From Planctomycetota bacterium (lineage in GTDB: Bacteria > Planctomycetota > PUPC01 > JACPCR01), in NCBI GenBank assembly GCA_030740295.1, contig JASLXP010001158.1:1-17374 (forward strand): a stretch of DNA of 17,374 bases, given 5' to 3'. Each line of letters starts with the position of its first letter. Position 1 is the stretch's first letter. This document shows positions 1 to 9,358 of the stretch, one piece after another. Made by a program: the position numbers and the translations under genes. Below the pieces are notes generated by a model. It had not been told where the DNA came from. It did not search any database and was given only the letters and a program-made list of their open reading frames with translations.

Positions 1-1544
1 GTGGTGAGCCGGCGCCCGGCCTTCTCATGGCGTGAACGAAAAATCCGGCTGGCGCCTCTATCCAGCGAGTAGCGCTGGCTGCCGACAATGAAAGTGCCCT
101 TCTGTGACCAATCCGACCAGGTGAGCGGCAGCGATTCAAGGATGACATGCCCGGTCAGATCGACACTCCTTACCTGGCGCGGCTCGGCGAGCGAAGTCGT
201 CAGCACCTGCCAGCCATCCGGTGAAAATCGTGGACGGGTAACATCGTGCAGCAAGAGCCAGGCAGCTTTGGCTGAGTCCAGATCTTTCACAAAGACTCCG
301 CGGCGAAAACTGCCGATCGAAATTGGTTCGAGGTGAAAGGCGAGCTGCTTGCCATCTGGAGCCCACGACAGATATGAGATACGCCCCTTCCGGCCTGTTG
401 GAATCAATCGCGGAGGCGAATGGAATGCAGCATCGCGAACCATGAGGTCATCCGATGATTTTCCCGATCTGACAAAGACGATGTGTTTGCCATCCGGTGA
501 CCAGGCCGGATGTCGCATCCCAGCCGGCAGGGCTCGCCTGCTGAGCGTTACAAACCCCGCCTTCACCCGCGAGGCCCGCGGTGTATTGTTTTCGAGCTTC
601 TGAAATCCTTCCCATGAGTTCGAGGCATCCATACCGGACAGTTCGGTCATCACCGCGAGACAGTAGCGGGCCTGCGCGTCGAGCGGATCGTGCTGCACCG
701 CTAACAGGCATGCCTTCCTTCCGGCAGACCTGTCACCCGACAAACAGAACGCCTTCGCCATGGCGAGCCGGGCATGGTTCATTCTGGGCTCTTCCTGTAT
801 GGCCGCCCCGGCCAATTTCGAACATGCCTGCGAATCCTGCCTCCGGCAGGCTACCTCGACGAGTCCCGCGAGGGCAAAAGTCAGAGAGCCATCGACCATC
901 GCCTTTCTAAAATGTCGCTCTGCTTCGTCGAGCTCACCACGGATCAGATACAGCCGTCCGAACAGAGCATGTGCGTCAGGATTCTCCGGGGTGATCAGCT
1001 TCGCCACGCGCAGTTGAAGTTCCGCGCCCGGCAGATTCTCTTCTCTCAGATAACAACGCGCCGCCAGGAGAAAGGGCACATCCGTCTCCGGCACTCTTGA
1101 TGCCCATTCCTCGCAAAGCCGGTTCACCTCAGCGGTCTTGTTATGCCGTACAGCCGCGTCGGTAATCCGCTCGAGAATCTCGATCTTCAAAGCCGTGAGG
1201 TTGTCCTCGTACTTCAACATGCGAGGCAATGCCGAAAGCGATGCTTCTAAGTCACCCGCCACAGCATGGGCACAAGTAGCCAGCTCGGCCGCACTCAGAT
1301 GACCGCGGTGTTCCTTTTCAAAATTCAGAATGGCTCGCGCGGCCCCGTCACCGGGTGACGCCTTCAACTGCCTGACGCATACCTCGACCATCGCGGCTCG
1401 GTCCATTGCCCGAGCTGCCGAATTCAACTGCTCTTTAAATTCAGGCGCGCCATTCAACCGCAGCCCGAAACCGCAGCACAGGACGATCGCCAGATCAAAA
1501 CGTTGAGGGATGAACATAGGGGGTTTCCGGGTACTGAAGAACAT
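1..1544 (-). CDS. TPR and PD40 (TolB-like propeller) repeat protein, C-terminus beyond window
   Basis: An open minus-strand frame of 514 codons runs off the left edge with no stop, so the C-terminus is missing. The N-terminus has a hydrophobic stretch (about residues 16-32, FDLAIVLCCGFGL) that may be a signal peptide or anchor. Residues about 155-300 form helical repeats of TPR type (for example AHALFGRLYLIRGELDEAER at 191-210). From about residue 345 there are at least three PD40 propeller motifs: HPAWSPDGKHIVFV (345-358), SYLSWAPDGKQLAF (390-403) and RPRFSPDGWQVL (437-448). The combination fits a protein-protein interaction scaffold in the envelope or periplasm. No catalytic residues are visible in the part present. 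The start at 1544 follows GGTGGTGA; an in-frame ATG at 1517 is an alternative. It lies 33 bp downstream of the large GH-like gene and is probably co-transcribed with it. The repeat assignment is solid; the role is unknown. Confidence 0.85.
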   Translation of the reverse strand, partial: MFFSTRKPPMFIPQRFDLAIVLCCGFGLRLNGAPEFKEQLNSAARAMDRAAMVEVCVRQLKASPGDGAARAILNFEKEHRGHLSAAELATCAHAVAGDLEASLSALPRMLKYEDNLTALKIEILERITDAAVRHNKTAEVNRLCEEWASRVPETDVPFLLAARCYLREENLPGAELQLRVAKLITPENPDAHALFGRLYLIRGELDEAERHFRKAMVDGSLTFALAGLVEVACRRQDSQACSKLAGAAIQEEPRMNHARLAMAKAFCLSGDRSAGRKACLLAVQHDPLDAQARYCLAVMTELSGMDASNSWEGFQKLENNTPRASRVKAGFVTLSRRALPAGMRHPAWSPDGKHIVFVRSGKSSDDLMVRDAAFHSPPRLIPTGRKGRISYLSWAPDGKQLAFHLEPISIGSFRRGVFVKDLDSAKAAWLLLHDVTRPRFSPDGWQVLTTSLAEPRQVRSVDLTGHVILESLPLTWSDWSQKGTFIVGSQRYSLDRGASRIFRSRHEKAGRRLT

Positions 1545-1577
1545 ATTCACCACCAAGAGCCCAGTTCATGCAAGATT

Positions 1578-4500
1578 TCATTCCACTCTGAAAGATCTCT
1601 CAGTCGCTATCCCAGTCGCCACGTCGGTGAGTTTCAGCTTCCACGTGCCCTTTGGATCATTCACTGCAAGAGGAACTTCGCCCTTTCCACTCCCGCCCGG
1701 GGCCTGGATGAAGTAGCGGTAGAACTTCCGTTCTTTGTTCGTGCTGTCCCAGACTTCCACTCGGACCACATGCGCGTCTCGTTCTTCTAAAGGTGAGGAT
1801 GCCTTGAGGCTGCAGTTGAAGGTCACCCGTTCTCCGGCCTTCCAGGTTTGCTTATCGAGGGCTGCTTCGATCTTTTCGATTCTGTAGGGGAGGTAGGAAT
1901 AAATCCGGCCGATGTCAAGCACCCCATACTTCGGCTCGATCTTGTTTCCGTGACCGAGGTATCTGCCCTGCACGATTTCGTAGATGTGCGCAGATTCGTT
2001 CAGAGTGACTGTCTCACTGTAGGACGCGTATCCCTCAGGGCTGCCGCCCCTCGGGCCGCAGAAACCGAGATAGGTTGCGCGGCCGCGGGCGAATCGTCTG
2101 AAGGTATTCGGATGGCCGGGTTTCCCGTTCACGAGGATATCCACCGGTTCCTCCTGGCCTGCCTGCTTGAGCATCCAATTCATGATGGTTTCAAAGCGCC
2201 AGGCCAGGTCCTGCTTCGCTTTGATTTCGATGGGCACTTCGCCAGCCAGCCCGCCGCTCAAGACGGTGTAGTAGCTGGATGGAATGAAATTCAGGAGGAT
2301 GGCTCTACCCTTGCCGGCTTTGTTGACCAAGAGCGCCGGCTGTTTTTTGCCGTCAATTTCATAGCTCCCATGTGCTTTTGCCGTCGTCGGGACGATGCCC
2401 GGCGCGGACACGGCCGGGAAGCTCATGCTGAATGGTTTGACGCCGTCGATGGCAAATTTCACGGTCGTCTTTGGATCGTTCTTCGAAGAACGCAGTACCG
2501 GATACTGCCAGCCGCGTTCGCGACGAATGCCGAACAGGTCATCCAGAGATCCTTGCTGCTGCTGCTTGCCATGCCCGTCGCGAAGAGCGGCATTCACATC
2601 GCCAACGACGGTCGCGCCGGCTTCGACAAGCTTTCGGATGGTGGCGATCTGTTTTTCGTTCAGCGCGGTCGTGTAAGGAAGAAGAATCAGCCTGGCTTCC
2701 TGCATCCCATCCCAGCTCTGCCTGTTGAGCTGCTCGTAGGAAATCCAGTAAGGCTGAAGGCGCGCATTGTGAAGCAGCCTCTCGTACGAAGAGCCGGCAT
2801 TGAGGCTGAAGCCGCCCCTTTCGCGGAGCTGCGGCCCGGTGAGGTTTTCGCTGCGGATGTTCCGCTCGATCATGTCCGCGTAGATGCTGCGAGTGTGATA
2901 GAGGATCGCTATCGGGTCTCTGGCTTTGTGCCCCCACAGCAATTGCGCGGGGCCGTTCTTGATCTTCTTGATGGCTTCGAAAAGCTGTTCGGGGCCGGCA
3001 AGCATGCCGTAGTCCGGACGCCAGATGGGCGTGTTATCTTTGCCGTAGTAACTGACGCCGCGGCCCTGGAGGAAAAATGACCAGGCCCGATGGTGTTCGC
3101 CGTACTTGCGATATTTGTGGCTGTAGCCCGTCCATTGGCTTACTCCGGTGACGCCGAACGATTCCCACATGCCCTGGTAGCGATAAATGATGTCATGCTT
3201 GCCATTGGTCGCGAGCTGCCAGATGTCGAGGTTGTTCCACGGTGTGATGGGCTCGTTGCCGGAGATTCCGACCGCGCAGTCCGGGTGAAGATCTTTCACC
3301 GCTCCATCCATCATTCCGACGAATTCGCCGACCGTCTGATCGATGAAGCATCGATGATCGAGCACCTGCGCCATTCGTTTTTCGTTGATCCATTTCAGGC
3401 CGGTGGAATCAAAGAGTGGAGGCTGAGCTTCATCCCAGGTCTTGTATTGGGTGCCCCAGGTCCGGTTGAGGTTTTCGAGGGTCTGGTATTCGACGCGAAG
3501 AAACCTTCGAAATCGCTCCAGACAGAATCGGCACCGGCATTGATTCAACGATGCCGAAACAGGCGCGCCTTCGATCGTTGCACGGGGCGAAGCGTAGGTC
3601 CATTCGTCTGCAAGGAAGGCACGGGGCGGAACGAATGAAATGGAGGAACGAAAAGAACTCTGAATGGCCCGGGCCGAGAGCCTTTTGTAGTCCGGATTCA
3701 AAAGGCAGGGGATGCGCACGTAGTCTTCAGTGATCTCGGTGGCCCGATGAAGGTAGTTGCCCCACTGCTCCATCCCTTGATCGATCCAGGCGTATTCGAA
3801 ACACTGCTGTCCCGACATGATCCCTGACCGGACGTCGATGCCCGTCTTATCCGGCCAGCGAGTGGAATAGCCGTAACAGCGAAGCTTGTATTCGGAAGTC
3901 CGTTCCGGACGGCGGTGTATCGGCAGCGGCAGGCGAGTCTCAAAAAATGGTTTCGACTCATGGGCAAGTTGAACGCGCAGGACGTTCATCAGGTGCACTG
4001 CATTGAAAAGAGAGAGCTTTACCTCGACTTCAGCGTGCTGGCCTTTGAATTCAACATTTGTAGAGGCTGGGCTGAACACTCTCCCGCTGCGGTCTGTCAC
4101 ATCACAGGCGAGTCTGATGGGAGCGGGGTCCATTCCTTCCGGTTTTTCGATGATGGCTTTAACGGTCAATTCATCCGTCGCATGCAACGACAGTTTTGAA
4201 AGGGGACAGGCCCCGACCTTGCCCTTCGACAGACGATTCTGACCGTCTGCCCGGTAGGACTGATCGCCTTTGGAAAGCCAGACCTCAGTGACCTCAATGG
4301 ACGAATAGACGCGCAGCGGCGAGCGATACCAGGAGTGAATCTTCCCTTCAGTATCCACCAGGGAAAAGTCCAGGCTGTAAATGCCATCGCGCATCTTGGG
4401 CAGGGAGATGTCTGACGAAGCTGTTTTGCCCGGCTCGGAAGTGAGCTTCGAGGACACTTCCGCAACGGTTTCCCAGGAATCGTATGGGCGGGAGATGAAC

Positions 4501-6692
4501 TTGAGCTGGTCGTAGAGGCGACGATATTGCGCGGCCAGGTCCTGGCGAATGGTCAGCCTGAGTTTTCCCTTGAATGGTTTCGATCCCCTGTTCATTGCAG
4601 AGAACCTGCACAGATGCCCACCGGCTTTATCTGTTCGCAGTGCAGACGGAATGTCTTCTGTCGGGCTCAACTCAATCAGAGGCTCTTTTCGAGCTGCCCA
4701 GATAAGGGTCCGCAGGAATCGTTCGACGTCCGCCTCCTTGTGGCCAATCCAGGTTTCAGGGCGCAGGTACTGATAGCTGATGGGCATCATCGCGTAGCGG
4801 CCCCGCTCTTCCTCGAATTCATTCAGATGAACGGTGATCTTGCCAAAATCGCCGGGGAAAAAATCTTCTGAAATCTCAGCTTTCTCTTCAAGGTCTTTGA
4901 ACAGACCGAAGAGATTCAGCGGGCTGGAAATGACAACGCCCGTGCCTTCTCTGAACTGGCGAATGATCTCTCCGTGGACACCCGAATCCGGCGGATACCA
5001 TCCCCACGCGTAATGGCCGAGCACGATCACGTCGTGCTGTTTATTGAGCAGATCCTTGACGCGATCTGTTTCATCTTTCGGTGCGTGGTCTTCGCCGACG
5101 CTGTAATACTTGTGATGCTTGCTGTAGCCGTGGAGGCCGACGATGGCTACATCGGCCTCAAGGTCCATCCGCTGCCATAGTTCGATGACGCCTCGGGCTG
5201 TTTCGAAGGGACAGATGAACAGTGCTTTCACAGGCCCCCGTGCATATGGTTTTGCGTAGGCCACGTGCGGGCTGATGTAATCGGGCTTCGGCTCCCAATC
5301 GAATTGGATCTCGTGCGGCGGCGGGAATCTTTGCTCTTTCGGATATCGAAAATCCTTGAACAGCTTCCCAATCTTCTGCTGCCGCGGCGCCGGCAGAAAG
5401 AACCCGCTTGGATTGCCTACATCCAATGGCGACTGGCCCCGGGCAAGCAATCGGTCTGACTCCAGGACGTCTGCGGTCAGCAACCAGGTGCCAGTCCTTT
5501 CAATACTGAAGCCAAGAGGAATTGCTTTGGTTGCCGCCGTATGAAGCTGCAACCGCTTTTCCACAAGCTCCACCGCTTCGCTGGTGCGGTTCAGGCGTCG
5601 AGTGATGTCTACGTTCAGTTGCCGAGGGGTTGCGGATGAGAGCTGCAGCTCAGCTTCGATCTCTTCTTCTTCCGGTTTGTAGGCAGGACGGGACTTCATT
5701 AGGTCTTCGACCGTTTCCGGCGCTTCTTCCCGGGCCTCGGGAGGCGCCACTTTCCAGTGTCCCGTGACACCATCTGAAGCGAATGAGATCCCATCAAGAT
5801 GCTGAACGGCAGTCAGCCAGAGCGACCATTCGTGCGACTTTCCCGGCTCGATCATTACGGTCGTGGATACCGCGCTGAAATGAACTTTTGCCCCATCAAT
5901 GTTGGCGTGAATGCAGGAGGTCTTCGGGTTCTCAAATTGGAGAGTGAAGCCGTTGCCCTGGGCGAACAGTCCTCCAACCCATGCATCTGGCCCGTTGTAG
6001 AAGTAGTCGCTGAACTTCGCTTTGGGAGCTTGAAAAGATCGAACGCCGTGATGGGTCGGCACGAAGAGGTTTGCCGCCTTGAACTGCGCGCTCAGTGCCG
6101 TGCTGAAAGTGAAGTCGAGCGGAGCCTTGTCGCGGTTGGTGGCCTTATAGTGGAGCTTCAGGCCGGCAGTGTCACTGCGCAGGGAATAGGTCTTGGTCAG
6201 TTCAATCCTTGATGCATCCACGTGGACGTGGTAAGCCTCCGGCAGACGGAGCTTCCGGCCGAATTGGCCGTGCGAATAAACATGGGGCACACACATTCCT
6301 GTTAGTGAAACGAAGACAGCCGCGCCCTCCAGGTCAGGTGATGTCTTCTGAATTCTGAAAGGTGTCTCTGCCAGAGAACCGAGCGCACCGAATGATCGGA
6401 CATGAGAATCGATCAGCCTGAATGAACGGATTGAATCAGGACTGCTCTGAAGTTCGAGACTGTCGATGGCCCCGCCTTTGGCGGGTGAGATCTGCGCCTT
6501 GAGAAAATCGTTTTCAATCGTGACGGCGTCCTGCTGGACAGCCAGCCGCGCCGGTCCGGCGTGGAGATCATATGCACTGATGGACAACAGGATCAGCAGC
6601 GTAGCTCTAGCCTCCTGGCCGAAGTGGCTTCTCCTGCGAGTCCGTGGCTCGCAGACACCGCCCTGGAGGTCAGCGCTACTCTTGCCCTTCAT
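1578..6692 (-). CDS. Very large exported multidomain protein with GH42-like glycoside hydrolase region
   Basis: This encodes 1704 residues from the ATG at 6692, which has GAGGG five bases upstream; the frame stays open to a TTG at 6704. A signal-peptide-like segment lies at about 30-46 (ATLLILLSISAYDLHA). Residues about 55-310 resemble a beta-sandwich of the mutarotase type (ENDFLKAQISPAKGGAIDSL). Residues about 485-600 look like a flavodoxin-like or glutamine-amidotransferase-like fold (ALFICPFETARGVIELW, later DVIVLGHYAWGWYPP). Residues about 1010-1270 resemble a GH42/beta-galactosidase barrel, with DEW (Glu1030, a possible acid/base), a Cys-x-Cys-x-x-Cys (1052-1057) and FRRFLRVEYQTLENLNRTWG, a familiar GH42 signature. 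Residues 1330-1390 (ARLILLPYTTALNEKQIATI) resemble the GH42 trimerisation-type domain. The last 100 residues form a beta-sandwich. Its likely role is outer-surface or periplasmic glycan breakdown; the substrate is unknown. It overlaps the HEAT gene by 17 bp, suggesting coupled translation. Confidence 0.85.
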   Translation of the reverse strand: MKGKSSADLQGGVCEPRTRRRSHFGQEARATLLILLSISAYDLHAGPARLAVQQDAVTIENDFLKAQISPAKGGAIDSLELQSSPDSIRSFRLIDSHVRSFGALGSLAETPFRIQKTSPDLEGAAVFVSLTGMCVPHVYSHGQFGRKLRLPEAYHVHVDASRIELTKTYSLRSDTAGLKLHYKATNRDKAPLDFTFSTALSAQFKAANLFVPTHHGVRSFQAPKAKFSDYFYNGPDAWVGGLFAQGNGFTLQFENPKTSCIHANIDGAKVHFSAVSTTVMIEPGKSHEWSLWLTAVQHLDGISFASDGVTGHWKVAPPEAREEAPETVEDLMKSRPAYKPEEEEIEAELQLSSATPRQLNVDITRRLNRTSEAVELVEKRLQLHTAATKAIPLGFSIERTGTWLLTADVLESDRLLARGQSPLDVGNPSGFFLPAPRQQKIGKLFKDFRYPKEQRFPPPHEIQFDWEPKPDYISPHVAYAKPYARGPVKALFICPFETARGVIELWQRMDLEADVAIVGLHGYSKHHKYYSVGEDHAPKDETDRVKDLLNKQHDVIVLGHYAWGWYPPDSGVHGEIIRQFREGTGVVISSPLNLFGLFKDLEEKAEISEDFFPGDFGKITVHLNEFEEERGRYAMMPISYQYLRPETWIGHKEADVERFLRTLIWAARKEPLIELSPTEDIPSALRTDKAGGHLCRFSAMNRGSKPFKGKLRLTIRQDLAAQYRRLYDQLKFISRPYDSWETVAEVSSKLTSEPGKTASSDISLPKMRDGIYSLDFSLVDTEGKIHSWYRSPLRVYSSIEVTEVWLSKGDQSYRADGQNRLSKGKVGACPLSKLSLHATDELTVKAIIEKPEGMDPAPIRLACDVTDRSGRVFSPASTNVEFKGQHAEVEVKLSLFNAVHLMNVLRVQLAHESKPFFETRLPLPIHRRPERTSEYKLRCYGYSTRWPDKTGIDVRSGIMSGQQCFEYAWIDQGMEQWGNYLHRATEITEDYVRIPCLLNPDYKRLSARAIQSSFRSSISFVPPRAFLADEWTYASPRATIEGAPVSASLNQCRCRFCLERFRRFLRVEYQTLENLNRTWGTQYKTWDEAQPPLFDSTGLKWINEKRMAQVLDHRCFIDQTVGEFVGMMDGAVKDLHPDCAVGISGNEPITPWNNLDIWQLATNGKHDIIYRYQGMWESFGVTGVSQWTGYSHKYRKYGEHHRAWSFFLQGRGVSYYGKDNTPIWRPDYGMLAGPEQLFEAIKKIKNGPAQLLWGHKARDPIAILYHTRSIYADMIERNIRSENLTGPQLRERGGFSLNAGSSYERLLHNARLQPYWISYEQLNRQSWDGMQEARLILLPYTTALNEKQIATIRKLVEAGATVVGDVNAALRDGHGKQQQQGSLDDLFGIRRERGWQYPVLRSSKNDPKTTVKFAIDGVKPFSMSFPAVSAPGIVPTTAKAHGSYEIDGKKQPALLVNKAGKGRAILLNFIPSSYYTVLSGGLAGEVPIEIKAKQDLAWRFETIMNWMLKQAGQEEPVDILVNGKPGHPNTFRRFARGRATYLGFCGPRGGSPEGYASYSETVTLNESAHIYEIVQGRYLGHGNKIEPKYGVLDIGRIYSYLPYRIEKIEAALDKQTWKAGERVTFNCSLKASSPLEERDAHVVRVEVWDSTNKERKFYRYFIQAPGGSGKGEVPLAVNDPKGTWKLKLTDVATGIATERSFRVE

Positions 6693-7902
6693 CACTTCCC
6701 TCAAAAAGTTTCATCGCGTAATCGGTCGACCATTGAATGTCCGGATCATCCGTCGCCTTCATTTTTTCTATGGTTGCTCTGGCCTCCTCGATTCTCCATT
6801 CGGCGAGTTTCTCGATACTCTCGATGCGGACCCATTTGTCCGGATCGTTGAGCAGGCTCAGGACCATTTCTGTTCGCGTCCCCACATCCACACGCCCGCT
6901 GTAGCGGACGGCCAGCTTGCGCATTTCGGAGGAAGACGCCTTCGCCAGAATCGGAATCTGCGCTTTTAAGACCTCCTTCACTTTGGGGGATTTCGATGCT
7001 GCAATCTTCTCGAGCACCAGTGTGGATACCTCTACGGATTGGGATTGCAGCAATGGCTGAAAAAGATGTATGTTGTCATCGTGAATGATTCTCGGGATTA
7101 ACCGGGCGAGCAGAGACCATACATCCTGATGCGACTGTCTGGATGCAGCTTCGCAGAAGCCTCGAATGCCCACGTCAGGGGTCAGCAGCAGTTCCGCACG
7201 CGCGTCCGCCTTCTGCCTGATGAGCTTCTGTATATGGATTCTGTCGCGGGCCGCCTTTCGTTTATCACTGGGATATTTGAGACCTTCCCGCAAGGTGCGG
7301 ATCGTACTGCTGGCAGTCGCATAATAATTGAGAATTTCCGCGCTGAAATCCGGTACGCCCAGGCGGAGCAGCGTCAGATAAATCTCGATTTTGTCCTTCG
7401 TCTTCGGGAGGAGTCTGCGGAGCACCTTGACGGTCGCCGGCACGGGACAGTTTCGCAGAGCGGCGATGAGATCCTGAAAGGCCGGGCCTTGCGCCCTTGA
7501 CAGCCATGAGAGAAGTTCCCTTGCGCCAGACTTGCCGTATGTCCTCGCATAGATCTTGAAACCGAACCCCTGCAATCGCGGATCAGGTGACTGCAGCAGT
7601 TGTTTCAACTCCTCTTCGATTTCCTTGCTCTTGAATCTCATCAGAGCAGAGAAAACCTGTTCCAGCGTTTTGTCTGAATCTTCGTTGGCCGGTTCGGTCA
7701 ACACAGAAATCAAGGGGAGCGCCGCTTCCGAATCCTCCGATTTGCAGAGCCGCTGAATCGTCTCCTTCCGCTCTTCGCCGGTGAGCTCGGCAAGGTCGAT
7801 AAAGGCACTGTCGAACGCGGCGTCCAGGTCATCCTCCTCCGCGTGGATGAGTGGAAGACAGAACGATGAGAGTGAAAACAGAAGAAGTATGACTTTTCGC
7901 AT
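6676..7902 (-). CDS. Exported HEAT-repeat protein
   Basis: This encodes 408 residues. The first 21 (MRKVILLLFSLSSFCLPLIHA) are a clean signal peptide with probable cleavage before EEDD. The rest is all-helical, with repeated units of HEAT/PBS-lyase type, for example LKQLLQSPDPRLQGFGFKIY near residue 100 and VLSLLNDPDKWVRIESIEKL near residue 350. No catalytic motif is visible. Such proteins usually act as scaffolds in the periplasm or at the envelope. It is the first gene of the minus-strand unit, and its stop lies inside the start region of the large GH-like gene, so the two are probably translated together. The start at 7902 lacks a strong Shine-Dalgarno sequence, but the signal peptide beginning exactly there supports it. 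The function is not recognisable beyond the fold. Confidence 0.85.
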   Translation of the reverse strand: MRKVILLLFSLSSFCLPLIHAEEDDLDAAFDSAFIDLAELTGEERKETIQRLCKSEDSEAALPLISVLTEPANEDSDKTLEQVFSALMRFKSKEIEEELKQLLQSPDPRLQGFGFKIYARTYGKSGARELLSWLSRAQGPAFQDLIAALRNCPVPATVKVLRRLLPKTKDKIEIYLTLLRLGVPDFSAEILNYYATASSTIRTLREGLKYPSDKRKAARDRIHIQKLIRQKADARAELLLTPDVGIRGFCEAASRQSHQDVWSLLARLIPRIIHDDNIHLFQPLLQSQSVEVSTLVLEKIAASKSPKVKEVLKAQIPILAKASSSEMRKLAVRYSGRVDVGTRTEMVLSLLNDPDKWVRIESIEKLAEWRIEEARATIEKMKATDDPDIQWSTDYAMKLFEGSDEGQE

Positions 7903-7933
7903 GGTCGGTCAGAGGACGTTATGAGCGCCATCT

Positions 7934-7962
7934 TCGATACCCAACTGAATTGAGTATGGCAA
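7934..7962 (-). promoter_or_regulatory. Candidate promoter of the HEAT/GH/TPR unit
   Basis: On the minus strand, TTGCCA (7962-7957) and TATCGA (7939-7934) are separated by 17 bp, giving a leader of about 30 bases before the ATG at 7902. The -10 match is weak. An imperfect palindrome occupies the spacer (7937-7957). Confidence 0.3.
7937..7957. promoter_or_regulatory. Imperfect 8-5-8 palindrome in divergent promoter region
   Basis: ATACCCAA and TTGAGTAT are inverted with a 5-base centre; seven of eight pairs match. It sits between the candidate -35 and -10 elements of the minus-strand promoter, where an operator would be expected. No regulator in the window is obviously linked to it. Confidence 0.25.
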
Positions 7963-7991
7963 GCCCTATATCGAAAACCAGATAAGGCATG

Positions 7992-8020
7992 TTGTCCTGA
8001 AGGTCCTTCATCTTTATCTT
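7992..8020 (+). promoter_or_regulatory. Candidate promoter of the ceramidase-like unit
   Basis: TTGTCC (7992-7997) and TATCTT (8015-8020) are 17 bp apart, upstream of the start at 8058. Each box matches the sigma-70 consensus only partly, so this is a weak prediction that rests mainly on position in a 155-bp divergent gap. Confidence 0.25.
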
Positions 8021-8057
8021 CGTCCTAGTCTAACGCTGACCACGAAACAGGATTCGT

Positions 8058-9338
8058 ATGAAAATCTCGTCTTTCCGAACAGTCGTCACTCCATCGTTTG
8101 GTCACCCCTTGTGCGGTGGCTGGATTGCGCCTGTTTCGCATATCACCGATCCGCTTTTCGCGCAGGGGATCATCCTGCAGGACGACGGCCAGGAGCCTGT
8201 GGTGCTTTGTGCGGTCGACTGGTGTGAAATTCGCGCCGAGGATCACGTCCTGTGGCGTGAGCGGATCGCCGGGGCCGTCGGCACTGAGCCTGACCGGGTG
8301 GCCGTCCAGTGCGTGCACCAGCACAACGCGCCGCTGACGGATGTTGCGGCACAGCGGCTGACAGGCCCGCACGGCCTGCCGGAATTCGTAGACGAGGCGT
8401 GGCTCCGATCCTGTGCAGACCAGGTTGCTCTCTTTGCACGAGACGCGCTGAACAGGGCGCGGCAGGTCACGCACGTTGCCTGTGGCGAAGCAAAGGTTGC
8501 CCAGGTCGCGGCAAACCGGCGTATCCACAAGATCGAAGGAAAGGTTCAACGGATGCGCGGCAGCAGTTGTAAAGATCCGGAACTCCGTGCGATGGAGGAA
8601 GGGCTCATCGACCCGATGCTGAAGACCATCAGCTTCTGGGAAGACGACGAGAAACTCGCTGCCATGCATTACTACGCCACGCACCCCATGAGCTACTACG
8701 GTGATGGTTGCGTGTCCGCTGACTTCGCCGGCCTGGCTCGTGAGCGTGTGATTTCGGAACAGGAAGTCGCCCACCTCTACTTCACTGGATGCGGGGGCAA
8801 CATCGGCGCCGGCAAATACAACGACGGCTCAAAGCCGGTGCGCCCTGAACTTAGTGAACGCATTTACCAGGGCATCTGTGAAGCAGAGCGCAACAGCGAA
8901 AAAGTGGAGGCCGACGGTTTCCAGTGGCAGACCGAGCCGGTAGCCCTGCCGATCGGGCCGCAACTGAACGAACAGGAACTGCTTGAAGAGATCGCCGACC
9001 CCGATCGTCCGCAATCGCGCCGGAAACACGCGGCCATGGCTCTCGTTTACGCTCAGTGGATTCAGGCAGGCAAGACCATCCCCTTCACCAGCCTCCGGCT
9101 TGGTGACAAGATCCGAATCGTGCATCTGCCTGGTGAGCCCTTCGTGCAGTATCAGCTCTATGCTCAGGAGGAGAATCCGAATCTGTTCATTGCAGTCGCC
9201 GGCTACGGTGACGGTATACCGGGATACATTCCTCTCGCCGTCTCTTTTGAGGAAGGTGGTTATGAACCGACTGCTTCCTATGTTGCGCCCGAGTCGGAAG
9301 ATGTCATGAAACGTGTTATTTCGGATCTGGTTAAGTGA
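8058..9338 (+). CDS. Neutral/alkaline ceramidase-like metallohydrolase, no signal peptide
   Basis: This encodes 426 residues and has the motif order of the neutral/alkaline non-lysosomal ceramidase family. HQHNAP at 87-92 corresponds to the HTHSAP-type zinc and catalytic site. HYYATHPMSYYG at 204-215 holds the second zinc histidine (His209). FTGCGGNIG lies at 242-250. LPGEPF at 357-362 holds the expected zinc glutamate (Glu360). GYGDGIPGYIP followed by GGYEP (382-403) matches the conserved tyrosine region of the family. Canonical ceramidases are secreted and longer, with an extra C-terminal domain; this one starts directly at the fold with no signal peptide, so it is probably cytoplasmic. The substrate may not be ceramide: any amide- or ester-bearing molecule is possible. 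AGGA at 8050-8053 supports the start. The DUF1854 and creatininase genes follow on the same strand. Confidence 0.75.
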   Translation: MKISSFRTVVTPSFGHPLCGGWIAPVSHITDPLFAQGIILQDDGQEPVVLCAVDWCEIRAEDHVLWRERIAGAVGTEPDRVAVQCVHQHNAPLTDVAAQRLTGPHGLPEFVDEAWLRSCADQVALFARDALNRARQVTHVACGEAKVAQVAANRRIHKIEGKVQRMRGSSCKDPELRAMEEGLIDPMLKTISFWEDDEKLAAMHYYATHPMSYYGDGCVSADFAGLARERVISEQEVAHLYFTGCGGNIGAGKYNDGSKPVRPELSERIYQGICEAERNSEKVEADGFQWQTEPVALPIGPQLNEQELLEEIADPDRPQSRRKHAAMALVYAQWIQAGKTIPFTSLRLGDKIRIVHLPGEPFVQYQLYAQEENPNLFIAVAGYGDGIPGYIPLAVSFEEGGYEPTASYVAPESEDVMKRVISDLVK

Positions 9339-9358
9339 CCTCTGCATCCCAGGAAATC

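Noticed and set aside
1848..3638. Long plus-strand open frames of 410 and 182 codons, in the same frame, antisense to the GH-like gene
   Set aside because: They mirror the real minus-strand gene, lack recognisable motifs and have low-complexity composition. Long antisense frames are expected opposite GC-rich coding DNA.
6693..6704. TTG start giving four extra residues to the GH-like protein
   Set aside because: The ATG at 6692 has GAGGG at good spacing; the TTG has no better ribosome-binding site.
8025..8774. Minus-strand open frame of 249 codons opposite the ceramidase-like gene
   Set aside because: It is a shadow of a gene with conserved zinc motifs; its own translation shows no domain.
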